Positions 44,113 to 53,830 of a stretch of 64,000 nt of DNA are shown one piece after another. The translations under genes were made by a program, and so were the position numbers. Source of the DNA: Kiritimatiellia bacterium (lineage in GTDB: Bacteria > Verrucomicrobiota > Kiritimatiellia > CAIQIC01 > Lenti-01). Location of the stretch: positions 62,001 to 126,000 of the forward strand of contig JAFXQI010000010.1 of the NCBI GenBank assembly GCA_017527155.1. The letters are read 5' to 3'. The first letter of the stretch is position 1. Each line of letters begins with the position of its first letter. The notes below the pieces were generated by a model. The model made no database searches. It saw only the letters and a program-made list of their open reading frames with translations, and was not told the origin of the DNA.

Positions 44113-45171
44113 ATGAAGAGAATGGTGATGGGGTTGGCGGCGGGGGTGGTGTGCGCGTGCGCGGTGGCGGCGGCGGCCCGGCCCGTGCCCAAGGCGGACG
44201 GGCGGTGGATGGCGACGCAGGCGGTGCGCGGGACGGCGTCGCCGCTGGAATGGGAATACACCGGGAGCATCGTGGACAAGGACGGGAATGCGGTGTCGGG
44301 GCCGCTGACGCTCGTGGTCGGGCTGTACGCGGCGGCCGAGGGCGGCGACGCGCTCTGGATGCGCAAGGCCCCGGCCGTGCTGGACGCGGACGGCGCGTTC
44401 AGCGTCCGGCTGAGCGACGCCCTGCAAGCGCCGGAAGGGGCGCCGGATGCGCCGCTGGACACGGTGCTGTGCGCACAGTCGTGCTGGATCGAATGCCGGA
44501 TCGACGGGCATCCGGGCGCGATGTCGCCGCGCGCGGCGGTCGCGGCGGTCCCCTATGCGCTGTTCGCGGACGGCGCGACGGGCAGCCGCGCCGATTTCGA
44601 GGTAGCGGGGTCGCTGACGGTGGACGGGGAAACCCGCACGAAGAGTTTGTCGGCGCGCGGCGCGGAGGTCTCCGGCGGCCTGGAGGTGACCGGCACGATG
44701 TCGGTCGCCGGGGACGTCTCGGCGGCGGGCGGGCTGAAGGCCGGGTCGCTCTCGGGGCTGGGGCCGGTGCCGGTCGGGACGATCATCCTCTGGCACGGCG
44801 AAAAGGACGACGTTCCGGCGGGCTGGGCGGCGTGCGACGGCTCGGTGGTGAACGGCGTGACGACGCCCAACCTCTCCGGCCGCTTCCCCGTGGGCGCGGG
44901 CAACAGCTACAACCCCTGGGACGTGGGCGGCGCCGCCACCGTGGAACTCTCCTGGGATGAAATGCCGTCGCACTCCCACGGCTACCAGAAGAACTGCCAC
45001 GACAACACCGACGAGCCGGCGGCCGCCGCCAACGACAACCGCGGCGTCTGGTCCGGCTGGACGACTTCCCAGACCACCGGCGCGGGCGGTTCCGGAACCG
45101 GCGACAAGGGCGCCCCCCACGAGAACCTCCCCCCCTACAAGGCCCTCTGGTACATCATGAGGGTGGAGTGA
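44113..45171 (+). CDS. Exported phage-tail-collar-domain protein (copy 3)
   Basis: A 352-residue third paralogue: signal peptide (MKRMVMGLAAGVVCACAVAA), N-terminal beta domain (GSIVDKDGNAVSGPLTLVV, AVAAVPYALFADGA), a longer stalk, and the C-terminal collar domain (VPVGTIILWHGEKDDVPAGW, TTPNLSGRFPVGAG, MPSHSHGY, ENLPPYKALWYIMRV). ATG 44113 follows GAGGAGAG. Third codon positions shift from G-rich at the 5' end to C-rich at the 3' end within the gene. The HUH transposase-like gene follows 78 bp downstream. Confidence 0.85.
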   Translation: MKRMVMGLAAGVVCACAVAAAARPVPKADGRWMATQAVRGTASPLEWEYTGSIVDKDGNAVSGPLTLVVGLYAAAEGGDALWMRKAPAVLDADGAFSVRLSDALQAPEGAPDAPLDTVLCAQSCWIECRIDGHPGAMSPRAAVAAVPYALFADGATGSRADFEVAGSLTVDGETRTKSLSARGAEVSGGLEVTGTMSVAGDVSAAGGLKAGSLSGLGPVPVGTIILWHGEKDDVPAGWAACDGSVVNGVTTPNLSGRFPVGAGNSYNPWDVGGAATVELSWDEMPSHSHGYQKNCHDNTDEPAAAANDNRGVWSGWTTSQTTGAGGSGTGDKGAPHENLPPYKALWYIMRVE

Positions 45172-45249
45172 GGGACCGCAAATGGCGAAAACGGACATGG
45201 CATGGATGCAATTGACGGCAAAAACAGCCATGGAAGGGATGGAACGGGC

Positions 45250-45825
45250 ATGAGCCGGCCTGAAAAGTGGCTGGAGGCGCGTCTCCCCGGCAGCAGGACT
45301 GGGAGGACGGGCGCCTCGCCCGTCATGGGGCAAATGGGAGGGGAGAGGGGCGCGAATGTGGGCGCGAAGGCGGGGAGGGAGGCGGCGGAATACGCCGCGC
45401 GGTTCCCGCGCCGCATGGAGGAGTGGCTGGACGCGGACCACGGGGAGTGCATCTTGCGGGGCGAAGCGTCCCGCCGTTGCATGGACGGGGTTTTGGGCCG
45501 CTCGGAAGTGGACGGCCGGTGCCGGCTCCATGCCTACGTGGTCATGCCGAACCACGTCCATGTGTTGTGCGAGCTGCCCGACCGGGCCGGGCTGCCGGCG
45601 CTGTTGCAGGAGTGGAAGGGCGTGTCGGCGCATTTGCTGAACCGGTTGCCGGGACGCCAGGGGGCGGTGTGGCAGGGCGAATACCACGACCGGCTGATCC
45701 GGAATGGGGAGCATTGCAGGCGGGCGGTGGGGTCCATCAGGAAGAATTGGGAGAGTTTGGAGGGGAGGGGGACGAGCCGCGCGGACGCGCGGAGTGTGAA
45801 CCCATTTTGCAAGCGAGGAGCATGA
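45250..45825 (+). CDS. Y1/REP-associated (IS200-type HUH) transposase-like protein
   Basis: A 191-residue protein with the HUH motif in YVVMPNHVHVLCELP and the family segment GAVWQGEYHDRLIRN. In RAYT/IS200 enzymes a nucleophilic Tyr lies in a following helix (RYIxxNP). Here the equivalent stretch reads RRAVGSIRKNW, with Ser in place of Tyr, so strand transfer is doubtful. The N-terminal part is partly encoded by a hairpin repeat (GACGGGCGCCTCGCCCGTC, 45306-45324). Its stop codon is 1 bp before the giant gene's ATG, which is unusual for a resident insertion and suggests it is part of the operon. Confidence 0.75.
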   Translation: MSRPEKWLEARLPGSRTGRTGASPVMGQMGGERGANVGAKAGREAAEYAARFPRRMEEWLDADHGECILRGEASRRCMDGVLGRSEVDGRCRLHAYVVMPNHVHVLCELPDRAGLPALLQEWKGVSAHLLNRLPGRQGAVWQGEYHDRLIRNGEHCRRAVGSIRKNWESLEGRGTSRADARSVNPFCKRGA

Positions 45826-45826
45826 G

Positions 45827-48800
45827 ATGAAACGGAAAAGCGGTTTGGCGGTTTGGGCGGCGGCGGTGCTGGCTTGCGCGGGGGCGGCGCGCGGGGAGGG
45901 CACGGCGCCGCAGCTGACGACGAGGTTCGGGATGCGGTGGTTCGCCGACGAGGCGCCGGACGCGGAGACGAATTACTACGCGGGCGGCGCGGGGCTGGTG
46001 TCCTTCGCCGGCGGTTCGGCGACGAACCGCTGGACGGACCCGGCGTCCGGCGAAACGCAGGATGTCTCGTTCGCGGACGGCGAGGGCGAGGGCGCGCTGG
46101 CGATGACGTTCTTCGCCTACGGCCAGCCGCTGGAGTCGTCGATCGCGCAATACGCGCTGGGCGACGTGATCCCGGCGCCGGACGGCGCGACGCGCGGCCG
46201 GCAGCCGGAGGGTTTTTCTGCCGTCCGGGTGGGGAACAACGAGCAGGCGTACTGGCGGAACGAGAGCGGCAGCGCAATCTGGCTGCCCTCGCGCGACGAG
46301 CTGGTCGCGGCCGCCGGCGGCCAGCTGGAAATCCGCTGGCCGGGGCTCGACCAGGACGTGGTCTACACGGTCTCCGCCGTGCCGACGAACCGCCCCGCCC
46401 GCATCTACTGGACCGAGTCCCCCTACAACGCCCCCGCGGTCTACCTGAACGCGAACAACCAGCAGATCTACGCGACGCTCCACTACAACAACTACGTGAC
46501 GGCGCCCGTCCGGTCCGTCGTCACCAACTACGACGCGACGGGGACGAACGCGGTCACCACCACGAACTACGCGGATGGCGTGTGGATCGACGTCTACGAC
46601 GGCTCGCAGTGCCTGCGCGCGGACGGCGTGGAGGGGATTTTGCTGCTGGAATACTTCGAGGACGGCAAGTTCGCCAAGTCGCTGGGCGTGCAACCGGTGC
46701 AGGTGCTCGCCCCGACGGTGGAGCGCGTGGCGGCGGAGGTGGGCGACCGCCTCCTGCCCGTGGACCGCTACTACGGGACGGACGACCTGGTGCCGAAGGT
46801 CACCGCTGGCATCGGCGGCGGCACCTCGGACAAGATGTTCCTGGTGGACGAAAACAGCTCCTACGCCGGAAAGCGCAACTGGCTCTTCGCCCTCCGCTCC
46901 ACCGAGGGCTCGCCCTGGGACGCGGAGGTCTACTGGGAGCACAAGGACGCGCGCGGCGTGACCTGGCCGTTCGAGGTGGACTGGTACGAAATCGAGTGGC
47001 CCGCGGACGCCATCCGCATCGCGCTCGACCCCGGCGGCACCGGCGCGGCGGAGACGCTGCTGCCCGACGGCATGGGGGCGGAAATCGCGAGCCAGGCCAC
47101 CGAGGAGGCCCCCAAGAAGGAGGCCGCCAACGCGTCGATCGACGCCGGAACCGGCCGGCTGGCCTTCGCCGCGCCGGGGCTGGCGCTGATGCGGTACTCC
47201 ACGACCGACGACTTCTGGCTGGAAGCCCTCCGCGGCGTGCTCCACGACGACCCGGCGGAGTTCGACCCCACCCCCGTCCGCTGGCCCATCGGCAAGGAAA
47301 TCCTGCCCTTCAGCGACGAAAGCTACGTCGTGGACTTCGACGGCGACGGGGGCTACGCCGAGGGCACGCGCAACACGTTCCATCTCGACGAGCAGCCGTT
47401 CACCATCGAGGCCTGGGCCTGGCGCACCCGCAAGGACGGGACCGCCAACCCCGTGATGAGCTACTACCGCGACGCCGACGACCAGTCGCCCGACGCCTGG
47501 GAAATGGGCTACACCCGCGACGGCAACGCCTATTTCGAGACCCCCGCGGGGCGCGTCGAAGCCCCCGTGCCGGACGGCGGCTGGCGCAAGTGGCACCACC
47601 TGGCCGGCGTGCGCACCGCCGACGCGCTGGTCCTCTACGTGGACGGCACGGCGGCCGCCACCAACGGCTCCCTCCGGACGGTGGACGGCAACGGCCAGGC
47701 GCGCCACATCCAGATCGGCCGCTCCCTCAAGACGGGCGAGCACTTCGGCGGCCGCATCGACGAGGTGCGCTACTGGGACGTCGCGCGCACCGGCGACGAA
47801 ATCCGTTCGCTGATGCGGGTCCACCTGCGCGGCGCCCAGAAGGACCTGCTCGAGTCCTATCCGCTCGACGAGGGCGCGGGCGCGCACATCCACGACGTGG
47901 TGGACGGCTCCTACGGGACGATCTACGGCGGCGCGAAGTGGATCGCCTCCTTCCACCTCGCCGACCACGAGCACCTGAAGGACCTCTCGGCGTTCCCGGG
48001 CTTCGTCCACTCCGGCACCGCCTACAACGTCAACACCTACGACTACCCGGAGGCGTGGGAGGCGGACCCGCAGTCGGCCCTCTTCGCGGTCAACACCAAC
48101 GCCTTCGAAATCTGGTGGGGCCGGCCGTCGAAGCTCGACGGCGAGCTGCCCTTCCCGCTCCACTACCCCTCCCTCGCCCTCCACTACCAGAGCGCGTGGC
48201 CCACCAACCCGCCGGAAATCGTCATCGCCTCCGGCAAGGGCAGCGGCGGCACCGCCCTCGCCTCGCCGTCCGTCTACGTCCAGAACGACAGGGACCGCCC
48301 CGGCTACAACCCCAACGAAGAACACGCCGTGGTCCTCGGCAACACCGCCTACGCCCTGCGCGACGACCTCAACGCCCCCGGCGGCGCCAGCGAACCCTAC
48401 GTGCTGCTCGACACCCGCAAGGCCGACGGCTCCCCCTCCATGGCCGTCTTCCACGTCGTCCGCACCAACGAAACCTACCCCTTCCGCTACTCCACCAAGG
48501 CCGGCTCCTCCGTCACCCCCCCGATGCCCCTCGCCGCCTGGGAGGGCTGCCTCAACACCTCCTGCGCCGGCGGACCCGGCTGGCAGGACCGCAAGCACGA
48601 CTGGTGGGCCAAGGCCGCCGGCGACGACGGCAAGGCGACCAACATCGTCATGAACTTCTATTACCGCATGCAGGACGGCTTCTGCTTCCCCGAACTCTCC
48701 ACCCAGCCGGAGGTCGGCCAGGAGCTGCCCTGGCTGCCGGTCGAACACCAGTCCGGCGGGACCGGCGGCGCGCCGCTGGACATCCCCTACGACGTCAAAT

Positions 48801-51800
48801 GGCCCTCCAACGTCCCCGCGATGGCCGTCGCCCAGACCCTGGCCGAAGCCACCGGCGGGCTGCCGGACATCTGGAACCAGGCCAGCGTGGACGTCATCTA
48901 CCAGCAGTCCGAGGCGAACGCCGCCGGGCCGAGCGTCGTCCTCTACGACCCCGCCGCCGAGCAGGTCCAGAACCTCTCCAAGTCCGTCGTCGACGCCCTC
49001 GCGGCGGCCGGCAAGGCGCGCAAGGAGGCGACCAGCGCCCGCTACCGCTTCGGGGACGTCTCGCCCGCCCTCGAAGAGCGCCTCCACTACGACCCCACGC
49101 GCGGCCCCGACGGCCAGCTCGTCCTCGCCGGCATGCTCCGCGCCCCGCTCACCGGCACCCCCTACATCCTGCCGAACTGGCTGACGCAGGACGAAAAGGC
49201 CGGCCTGCGCGCCCTCGGCGACGGCCTCGCCGCCTCCTCCAAGGCCGCCTGGCAGACCGCCGTGGACGCCCTGCCCGTGGACACCGCCACCCCCATCGCC
49301 CCCAACGCCCCCTACGTCAACGCCGCCCTCTCCAGCGCCCCGCCCACCAACCGCAACGCCCGCGGCTACGTCACCCTCGCCTTCAACAACAGCACCAACA
49401 CCGGCCGAGTCGCCCCCGGCCTGCCCGTCAGCCTCCAGGTCATCCGCGTGACGACCAACCTCTGGGGCTCCCAGTACCTCGACGTCGTCGAGCCCGGCAA
49501 CGCCCTCGAAGAAAAACTCACCCTCGTCTACCCCGACGACTTCGGCGGCAAGTCCGCCGACTACGAATTCGAGTGGCGCTGGAGCGTCCCCGTCGCCGGG
49601 AACGTCCCCAGCTCCCCGAAGGAGACCTGGCAGCCCTACTTCACCTCCAGCCCCACCAGCAGCAGCAACGGCGCCGCCTCCATCACCATCGAGGGCGGCA
49701 CCGCCGAGGGCACCCTCTTCATGCTCTCCGACCACTACTTCGCCGTCCGCTACCGCCGCGCCGACGGCCTCGGCCCCACCTCCACCAACTGGAGCCCCTG
49801 GGTCGCCTCCCTCGCACCCGGCTGGATCGAGCGCGTCATGACCGCCCTCAACCCCTACGACCAGCGCTTCTCCGACATGGCCGAATACGCCCCCGGCCTC
49901 GCCCAGACCATCGTCGAGCAGTGCGGCCCCCCCTACGAGGGCGCCGTGGCGCTCGAACCCGACGCCGTGAACGGCGCGGGGCTGATCCAGATCTACCAGA
50001 CCGTCATGGACCGCGCCCTCTCGCTCTCCCTCCAGGCCGGCATCACCGACCCCAACTGCAACGACTCCCTCCTCTTCGCCGCCACGCGCCTCAACAAGCT
50101 CTACATGGCGCTCGGCAACGAGGCCTACGCCGACGCCATGGACCCCACCGTCGCCATCGACCCCGGCACCGGCCCCGCCGGCTGGTACGACGGCTACGCC
50201 GCGCTCGACACCACCCTCTTCTGCTTCCAGAACCAGGTCTCGAGCCTCCTGGAGGAAGAGCTCGCCCTCCTGCGCGGCCGCGACGACGCCTCCCAGCCTT
50301 CCGTCACCGTATCCCCCGTCTACAACCGCCTCGTGTGGAACTACACCTACGGCATCGACGGCGGCGAAGTCGCCTACGCCTGCAACTACGCCATTCGCGG
50401 CGACCCCACCAACACCACCGGCCAGATCGGCGCCGCCGACGCCAAGCGCATGTACCCGCAGGGCCACGGCGACGCCTGGGGCCACTACCTCTCCGCCCTC
50501 GCCCCCTACTACACCCTCCTCGCCTACACCAACTTCGGCTGGAACACCATCCCCGGCGCCACCCTCGTCGGCAACGCCACCGTCGGCGTCGACTACCTCG
50601 ACGAAGAATCCTTCGCCGCCGCCGCCGCCGCCAAGGCCCGCACCGGCGCCGACATCGTCGGCCTCACCGCCCGCCGCGACTACGCCTTCGGCGCGCGCGG
50701 CCTCGAACGCTGGACCCCCGACGCCGATACCAACCGCTGCTGGGACGTCGACGGCTGGGCCGCCCGCGCCGGCCAGGGCGCCTACTTCGACTGGGCCGTC
50801 GCCAACTCCCTCCTCCTCGACACCGTGACGAACCTGTTGCAGGTCGGCGGCGAAGACGACGCGCCCGCCACGGGCCTCAACGTCATCGACCGCGCCCATA
50901 CCCCCGCCATCGGCGAGGTCGCCGCCGCGCTCGCCGACATCCAGTCGCGCCTCGACCGCGCCGACGCCGGGCTGAACCCGCTGGGACTCGACGAAAACGC
51001 GATCCCGTTCGACCTCTCCGCCGCCGGACTCGACGCCGGCAAGGGCCACTTCGAGCAGGTCTACGACCGCGCCCTCGCCGCCCTCCAGGGCGCCAAGACC
51101 ACCTTCGCCTCCGCCCAGGAAGCCTCCGCCGCACTCCGCAAGCAGTACGACTCCGCCGCCGAGGCCGTCTCCGCCGCGCAGCAGGAAGAGATCGCCTTCA
51201 AGAACCGCCTCATCGAGATCTACGGCTACCCCTACGCCGACGACATCGGCGTCTCCGGCACCTACGCCCAGGGCTACGACGGACCCGACCTCGTCAACTA
51301 CATGGTCCTCGACCTCGAATCCTTCGGCGATCCCCCCGTCTCCGGCGTCACCGTCACCGCCGCCGTCAGCGTCCTCGCCGTCTCCGGCACCAACCTCTCC
51401 GCCTACTACGACGTGCAGTTCCACGAACAATCCGCCTCCGATGTCTCCAACTGGGTCGCGGACGCCACCCTCTCCACCGGCACCTGCGTCGTCATCGAGC
51501 GCTCCTTCAACTCCCTCGGCCTGCAGGTCAAGCCATCCTCCTGGACCGGCCGCCGCCGCGCCCAGGGCGAAATCCAGGCCGCCCTCTGCGACTTCGTCGA
51601 GGCCTACTACGCCTTCCTCAAGGCCAAGACCGACTTCGAGAACCGCCAGGCCGGCCTCCGCGACGAGTTCACCCTCTTCAAGGCCGACGCCGCCATCACC
51701 CTCGCCCGCACCGAAACCGACGAAACCATCGCCGACAAGCGCAAACTCATCAACAACGTCGAAGTCGCGATGGAATTCTTCGCCAAAGTCTCCGACCTCG

Positions 51801-53362
51801 TCGCCGAAGTCGCCAAGGAAAGCACCGAAGAACTCGGCAAAGGCGTCCCGAAAATCATCGCCACCATCACCGGCGGCGTCGAAGAAGACATCGGCGAAAG
51901 CGCCGCCGGCATCGCCGCCGCCGTTGTCTGGGGCGTCGCCAAACTCGCCAACTTCACCTTCGAATACGCCGGCGACGCCGACAACGCCGTCAAGGAAAAC
52001 GACATCATCGACCTCGAAACCGAAATCGCCAAATCGGCCGACCTCGGCGAACTCCAGCACTCCGCCGTCGCCCTCCTCGCCGACATGGCCGACCAGTTCC
52101 CGCTCATCCGCGAGATGCAGGCGCGCCTCGCCGCCATGGACGCCGCGATGGAGCGCGCCAAGGCCCTCGAAGCCGAAGGCGAACGCGTCCTCCTCGACCG
52201 CGCGATGGCCCGCAACCGCATCGCCCAGCGCCTCGAAAGCGTCCGCTACGCCGACATGCTCTACCGCACCTTCCGCAACCAGGCCCTCTCCCGCTACTCC
52301 TCCATGTTCGACCTCGCCGCCCGCCGCGCCTGGCTCGCCGCCATGGCCTTCGACTACGAAACCGGCCTCCTCGACGCCGCCGGCAACACCGCCGCCTCCC
52401 GCTTCCTCTCCGGCATCGCCTCCAGCCGCGCCCTCGGCCTCCTCGTCGACGGCGAGCCCCAGCAGGCCGGTTCCGAAGGCGACGGCGGCATCGCCGACGC
52501 CCTCGCCCGCCTCAAATCCGACTGGAACGCCGTCAAGTCCCGCTACGGCATCGACAACCCCGACTCCGCCACCACCCGCTTCTCCCTGCGCAAGGAACTC
52601 TTCCGCATCTCCCCCTCCGCCTCCTCCGATGCCAATTGGGCCGACGCCCTCGACGCCTGCCGCGTCGCCGACCTCAACCAGGTCGACGCCTACCGCCGCT
52701 TCTGCGTCCCCTACGCCGGCGCCTCCACCAACGCCGAACCCGGACTCGTCATCCACTTCAGCGGCAGCATCCTCCCCGGCGCCAACTACTTCGGCTGGCC
52801 CGCGGGCGGCGGCGACAACTTCTACGACCCCACGTGGCTTTCCACGCGCATCCGCGCCGTGGGCGTCTGGTTCTCCGGCTACAACATCGCGTGGAACACC
52901 AACAACGCCAGCGGCGCCGGCCTCGCCAACACCCCCAACGTCTACCTCGTCCCCGCCGGCACCGACACCATCGTCAGCGGCACCGACCGCACCCGCACCG
53001 CCCGCCGCACCTGGACCGTCCTCGACCAGATCCTCCCGCTGCCGAGCGGCCTCGGCGCCGCCGACCTCGCCCCGCTGGCGACGGCCACCGGCGAACGCCG
53101 CCGCCACAGCGCCTTCCGGGCCCACCACGACGCCGGGAACTTCACCGAAGACGAACTCTGCACCAACGCCCGCCTGATCGGCCGCAGCGTCTGGAACACC
53201 GACTGGGTCCTGATCATCCCCGGCCACTCTCTCCTCGCCGACCCCGCCGAAGGCCTCGACCGCTTCATCCACGGCGCCCTCCAACCCGACGGCACCCGCG
53301 ACGGCCACGGCGTCACCGACATCCGGTTGTACTTCCAGACGTACTCGTATTCGGGCGATTGA
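45827..53362 (+). CDS. Giant exported LamG protein with Tc-toxin-A-like C-terminus (2511 residues)
   Basis: A signal peptide (about 1-24, KSGLAVWAAAVLACAGAARG) is followed by a beta-rich N-terminal region (25-500). A LamG/concanavalin-like domain lies at about 500-663 (FTIEAWAWRT, WRKWHHLAGV, LVLYVDGTAA, GGRIDEVRYWDV). A long region follows (700-1740). Helical, coiled-coil-rich segments at about 1745-2140 include one amphipathic or hydrophobic stretch (GIAAAVVWGVAKLANF, near 2020). The last 370 residues resemble the TcB-binding end of Tc toxin TcA: FRNQALSRYSSMFDLAARRAW, ALARLKSDWNAVK, STRIRAVGVWFSGYN, and a terminal TDIRLYFQTYS. The match is by pattern only. No TcB/TcC (Rhs) gene is nearby. 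Shine-Dalgarno AGGAG. Confidence 0.8.
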   Translation: MKRKSGLAVWAAAVLACAGAARGEGTAPQLTTRFGMRWFADEAPDAETNYYAGGAGLVSFAGGSATNRWTDPASGETQDVSFADGEGEGALAMTFFAYGQPLESSIAQYALGDVIPAPDGATRGRQPEGFSAVRVGNNEQAYWRNESGSAIWLPSRDELVAAAGGQLEIRWPGLDQDVVYTVSAVPTNRPARIYWTESPYNAPAVYLNANNQQIYATLHYNNYVTAPVRSVVTNYDATGTNAVTTTNYADGVWIDVYDGSQCLRADGVEGILLLEYFEDGKFAKSLGVQPVQVLAPTVERVAAEVGDRLLPVDRYYGTDDLVPKVTAGIGGGTSDKMFLVDENSSYAGKRNWLFALRSTEGSPWDAEVYWEHKDARGVTWPFEVDWYEIEWPADAIRIALDPGGTGAAETLLPDGMGAEIASQATEEAPKKEAANASIDAGTGRLAFAAPGLALMRYSTTDDFWLEALRGVLHDDPAEFDPTPVRWPIGKEILPFSDESYVVDFDGDGGYAEGTRNTFHLDEQPFTIEAWAWRTRKDGTANPVMSYYRDADDQSPDAWEMGYTRDGNAYFETPAGRVEAPVPDGGWRKWHHLAGVRTADALVLYVDGTAAATNGSLRTVDGNGQARHIQIGRSLKTGEHFGGRIDEVRYWDVARTGDEIRSLMRVHLRGAQKDLLESYPLDEGAGAHIHDVVDGSYGTIYGGAKWIASFHLADHEHLKDLSAFPGFVHSGTAYNVNTYDYPEAWEADPQSALFAVNTNAFEIWWGRPSKLDGELPFPLHYPSLALHYQSAWPTNPPEIVIASGKGSGGTALASPSVYVQNDRDRPGYNPNEEHAVVLGNTAYALRDDLNAPGGASEPYVLLDTRKADGSPSMAVFHVVRTNETYPFRYSTKAGSSVTPPMPLAAWEGCLNTSCAGGPGWQDRKHDWWAKAAGDDGKATNIVMNFYYRMQDGFCFPELSTQPEVGQELPWLPVEHQSGGTGGAPLDIPYDVKWPSNVPAMAVAQTLAEATGGLPDIWNQASVDVIYQQSEANAAGPSVVLYDPAAEQVQNLSKSVVDALAAAGKARKEATSARYRFGDVSPALEERLHYDPTRGPDGQLVLAGMLRAPLTGTPYILPNWLTQDEKAGLRALGDGLAASSKAAWQTAVDALPVDTATPIAPNAPYVNAALSSAPPTNRNARGYVTLAFNNSTNTGRVAPGLPVSLQVIRVTTNLWGSQYLDVVEPGNALEEKLTLVYPDDFGGKSADYEFEWRWSVPVAGNVPSSPKETWQPYFTSSPTSSSNGAASITIEGGTAEGTLFMLSDHYFAVRYRRADGLGPTSTNWSPWVASLAPGWIERVMTALNPYDQRFSDMAEYAPGLAQTIVEQCGPPYEGAVALEPDAVNGAGLIQIYQTVMDRALSLSLQAGITDPNCNDSLLFAATRLNKLYMALGNEAYADAMDPTVAIDPGTGPAGWYDGYAALDTTLFCFQNQVSSLLEEELALLRGRDDASQPSVTVSPVYNRLVWNYTYGIDGGEVAYACNYAIRGDPTNTTGQIGAADAKRMYPQGHGDAWGHYLSALAPYYTLLAYTNFGWNTIPGATLVGNATVGVDYLDEESFAAAAAAKARTGADIVGLTARRDYAFGARGLERWTPDADTNRCWDVDGWAARAGQGAYFDWAVANSLLLDTVTNLLQVGGEDDAPATGLNVIDRAHTPAIGEVAAALADIQSRLDRADAGLNPLGLDENAIPFDLSAAGLDAGKGHFEQVYDRALAALQGAKTTFASAQEASAALRKQYDSAAEAVSAAQQEEIAFKNRLIEIYGYPYADDIGVSGTYAQGYDGPDLVNYMVLDLESFGDPPVSGVTVTAAVSVLAVSGTNLSAYYDVQFHEQSASDVSNWVADATLSTGTCVVIERSFNSLGLQVKPSSWTGRRRAQGEIQAALCDFVEAYYAFLKAKTDFENRQAGLRDEFTLFKADAAITLARTETDETIADKRKLINNVEVAMEFFAKVSDLVAEVAKESTEELGKGVPKIIATITGGVEEDIGESAAGIAAAVVWGVAKLANFTFEYAGDADNAVKENDIIDLETEIAKSADLGELQHSAVALLADMADQFPLIREMQARLAAMDAAMERAKALEAEGERVLLDRAMARNRIAQRLESVRYADMLYRTFRNQALSRYSSMFDLAARRAWLAAMAFDYETGLLDAAGNTAASRFLSGIASSRALGLLVDGEPQQAGSEGDGGIADALARLKSDWNAVKSRYGIDNPDSATTRFSLRKELFRISPSASSDANWADALDACRVADLNQVDAYRRFCVPYAGASTNAEPGLVIHFSGSILPGANYFGWPAGGGDNFYDPTWLSTRIRAVGVWFSGYNIAWNTNNASGAGLANTPNVYLVPAGTDTIVSGTDRTRTARRTWTVLDQILPLPSGLGAADLAPLATATGERRRHSAFRAHHDAGNFTEDELCTNARLIGRSVWNTDWVLIIPGHSLLADPAEGLDRFIHGALQPDGTRDGHGVTDIRLYFQTYSYSGD

Positions 53363-53389
53363 GAGACGAGTGACGAGAGACGAGAGACG
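53362..53389 (+). repeat. Four AGAGACG/AGTGACG heptamers after the giant gene
   Basis: Four units, then AGATGCGGCCGCTTCGCGG. It overlaps the giant gene's stop codon by one base. A two-unit version, AGAGACG-AGTGACG-AGATGCGG, follows the next gene near 53780. Confidence 0.8.
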
Positions 53390-53417
53390 AGATGCGGCCG
53401 CTTCGCGGAGATAACGA

Positions 53418-53792
53418 ATGAACGACAGGAAAGAGAGCCCGTTGCGGGAAAAGAGCATGGAATTCGCGGTGCGGATCGTCGCCCTCTCCCGCGCCCTCCG
53501 CGACGAGCGCAAGGAGTACGCCCTGGCCGACCAGATCCTCCGCAGCGGCACCGCCATCGGCGCGAACCTCGCCGAAGCCGCCTACGCCCCCACCCGCAAG
53601 GACTTCCTCAACAAGTGCAAGATTGCCCAGAAAGAATGCTCCGAGACCCTCTTCTGGCTCGACCTCTTCGCCCGGACCTCCCTCTTCCCCGCCTCCCGCC
53701 TCGCCCCCCTCCGCTCCGAGTGCGACCAACTCCTGAAAATGCTCTCCTCCACCTGCAAAACCATCGAAGACGGACATCGGAGAGACGAGTGA
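53418..53792 (+). CDS. Four-helix-bundle (S23-type) protein
   Basis: A 124-residue all-helical cytoplasmic protein. The sequence SMEFAVRIVALSRAL, then LADQILRSGTAIGANLAEA, and AQKECSETLFWLDL match the four-helix-bundle/'S23 ribosomal protein' family. That family was first seen encoded in 23S rRNA intervening sequences and is also found near mobile or surface loci; its function is not known. It sits between the giant and the next exported protein, bounded by heptamer repeats, which suggests it arrived with a mobile unit. Confidence 0.87.
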   Translation: MNDRKESPLREKSMEFAVRIVALSRALRDERKEYALADQILRSGTAIGANLAEAAYAPTRKDFLNKCKIAQKECSETLFWLDLFARTSLFPASRLAPLRSECDQLLKMLSSTCKTIEDGHRRDE

Positions 53793-53830
53793 CGAGATGC
53801 GGTAATCATTTCAACAGAAAGGACCCAACA

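Noticed and set aside
41887-45171. A prophage tail module
   Set aside because: The collar-domain genes have Sec signal peptides and no other phage structural, lysis or integrase genes are present.
45827-53362. Rhs/polymorphic toxin or contact-dependent inhibition protein
   Set aside because: No YD repeats, no PxxxxDPxGL core and no variable toxin C-terminus with an immunity gene; the conserved-looking C-terminus instead resembles TcA.
45853-53373. A second plus-strand frame of 2506 codons across the giant gene
   Set aside because: It is Arg/Pro-rich shadow translation of the same GC-rich DNA, shifted by one frame, without domains or a signal peptide.
45737-53557. A 2606-codon open frame antisense to the giant gene
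   Set aside because: It mirrors the C-biased codons of the real gene, is dominated by Gly/Val/Glu/Arg low complexity and has no recognisable domain. The plus-strand frame has a signal peptide and a LamG domain.
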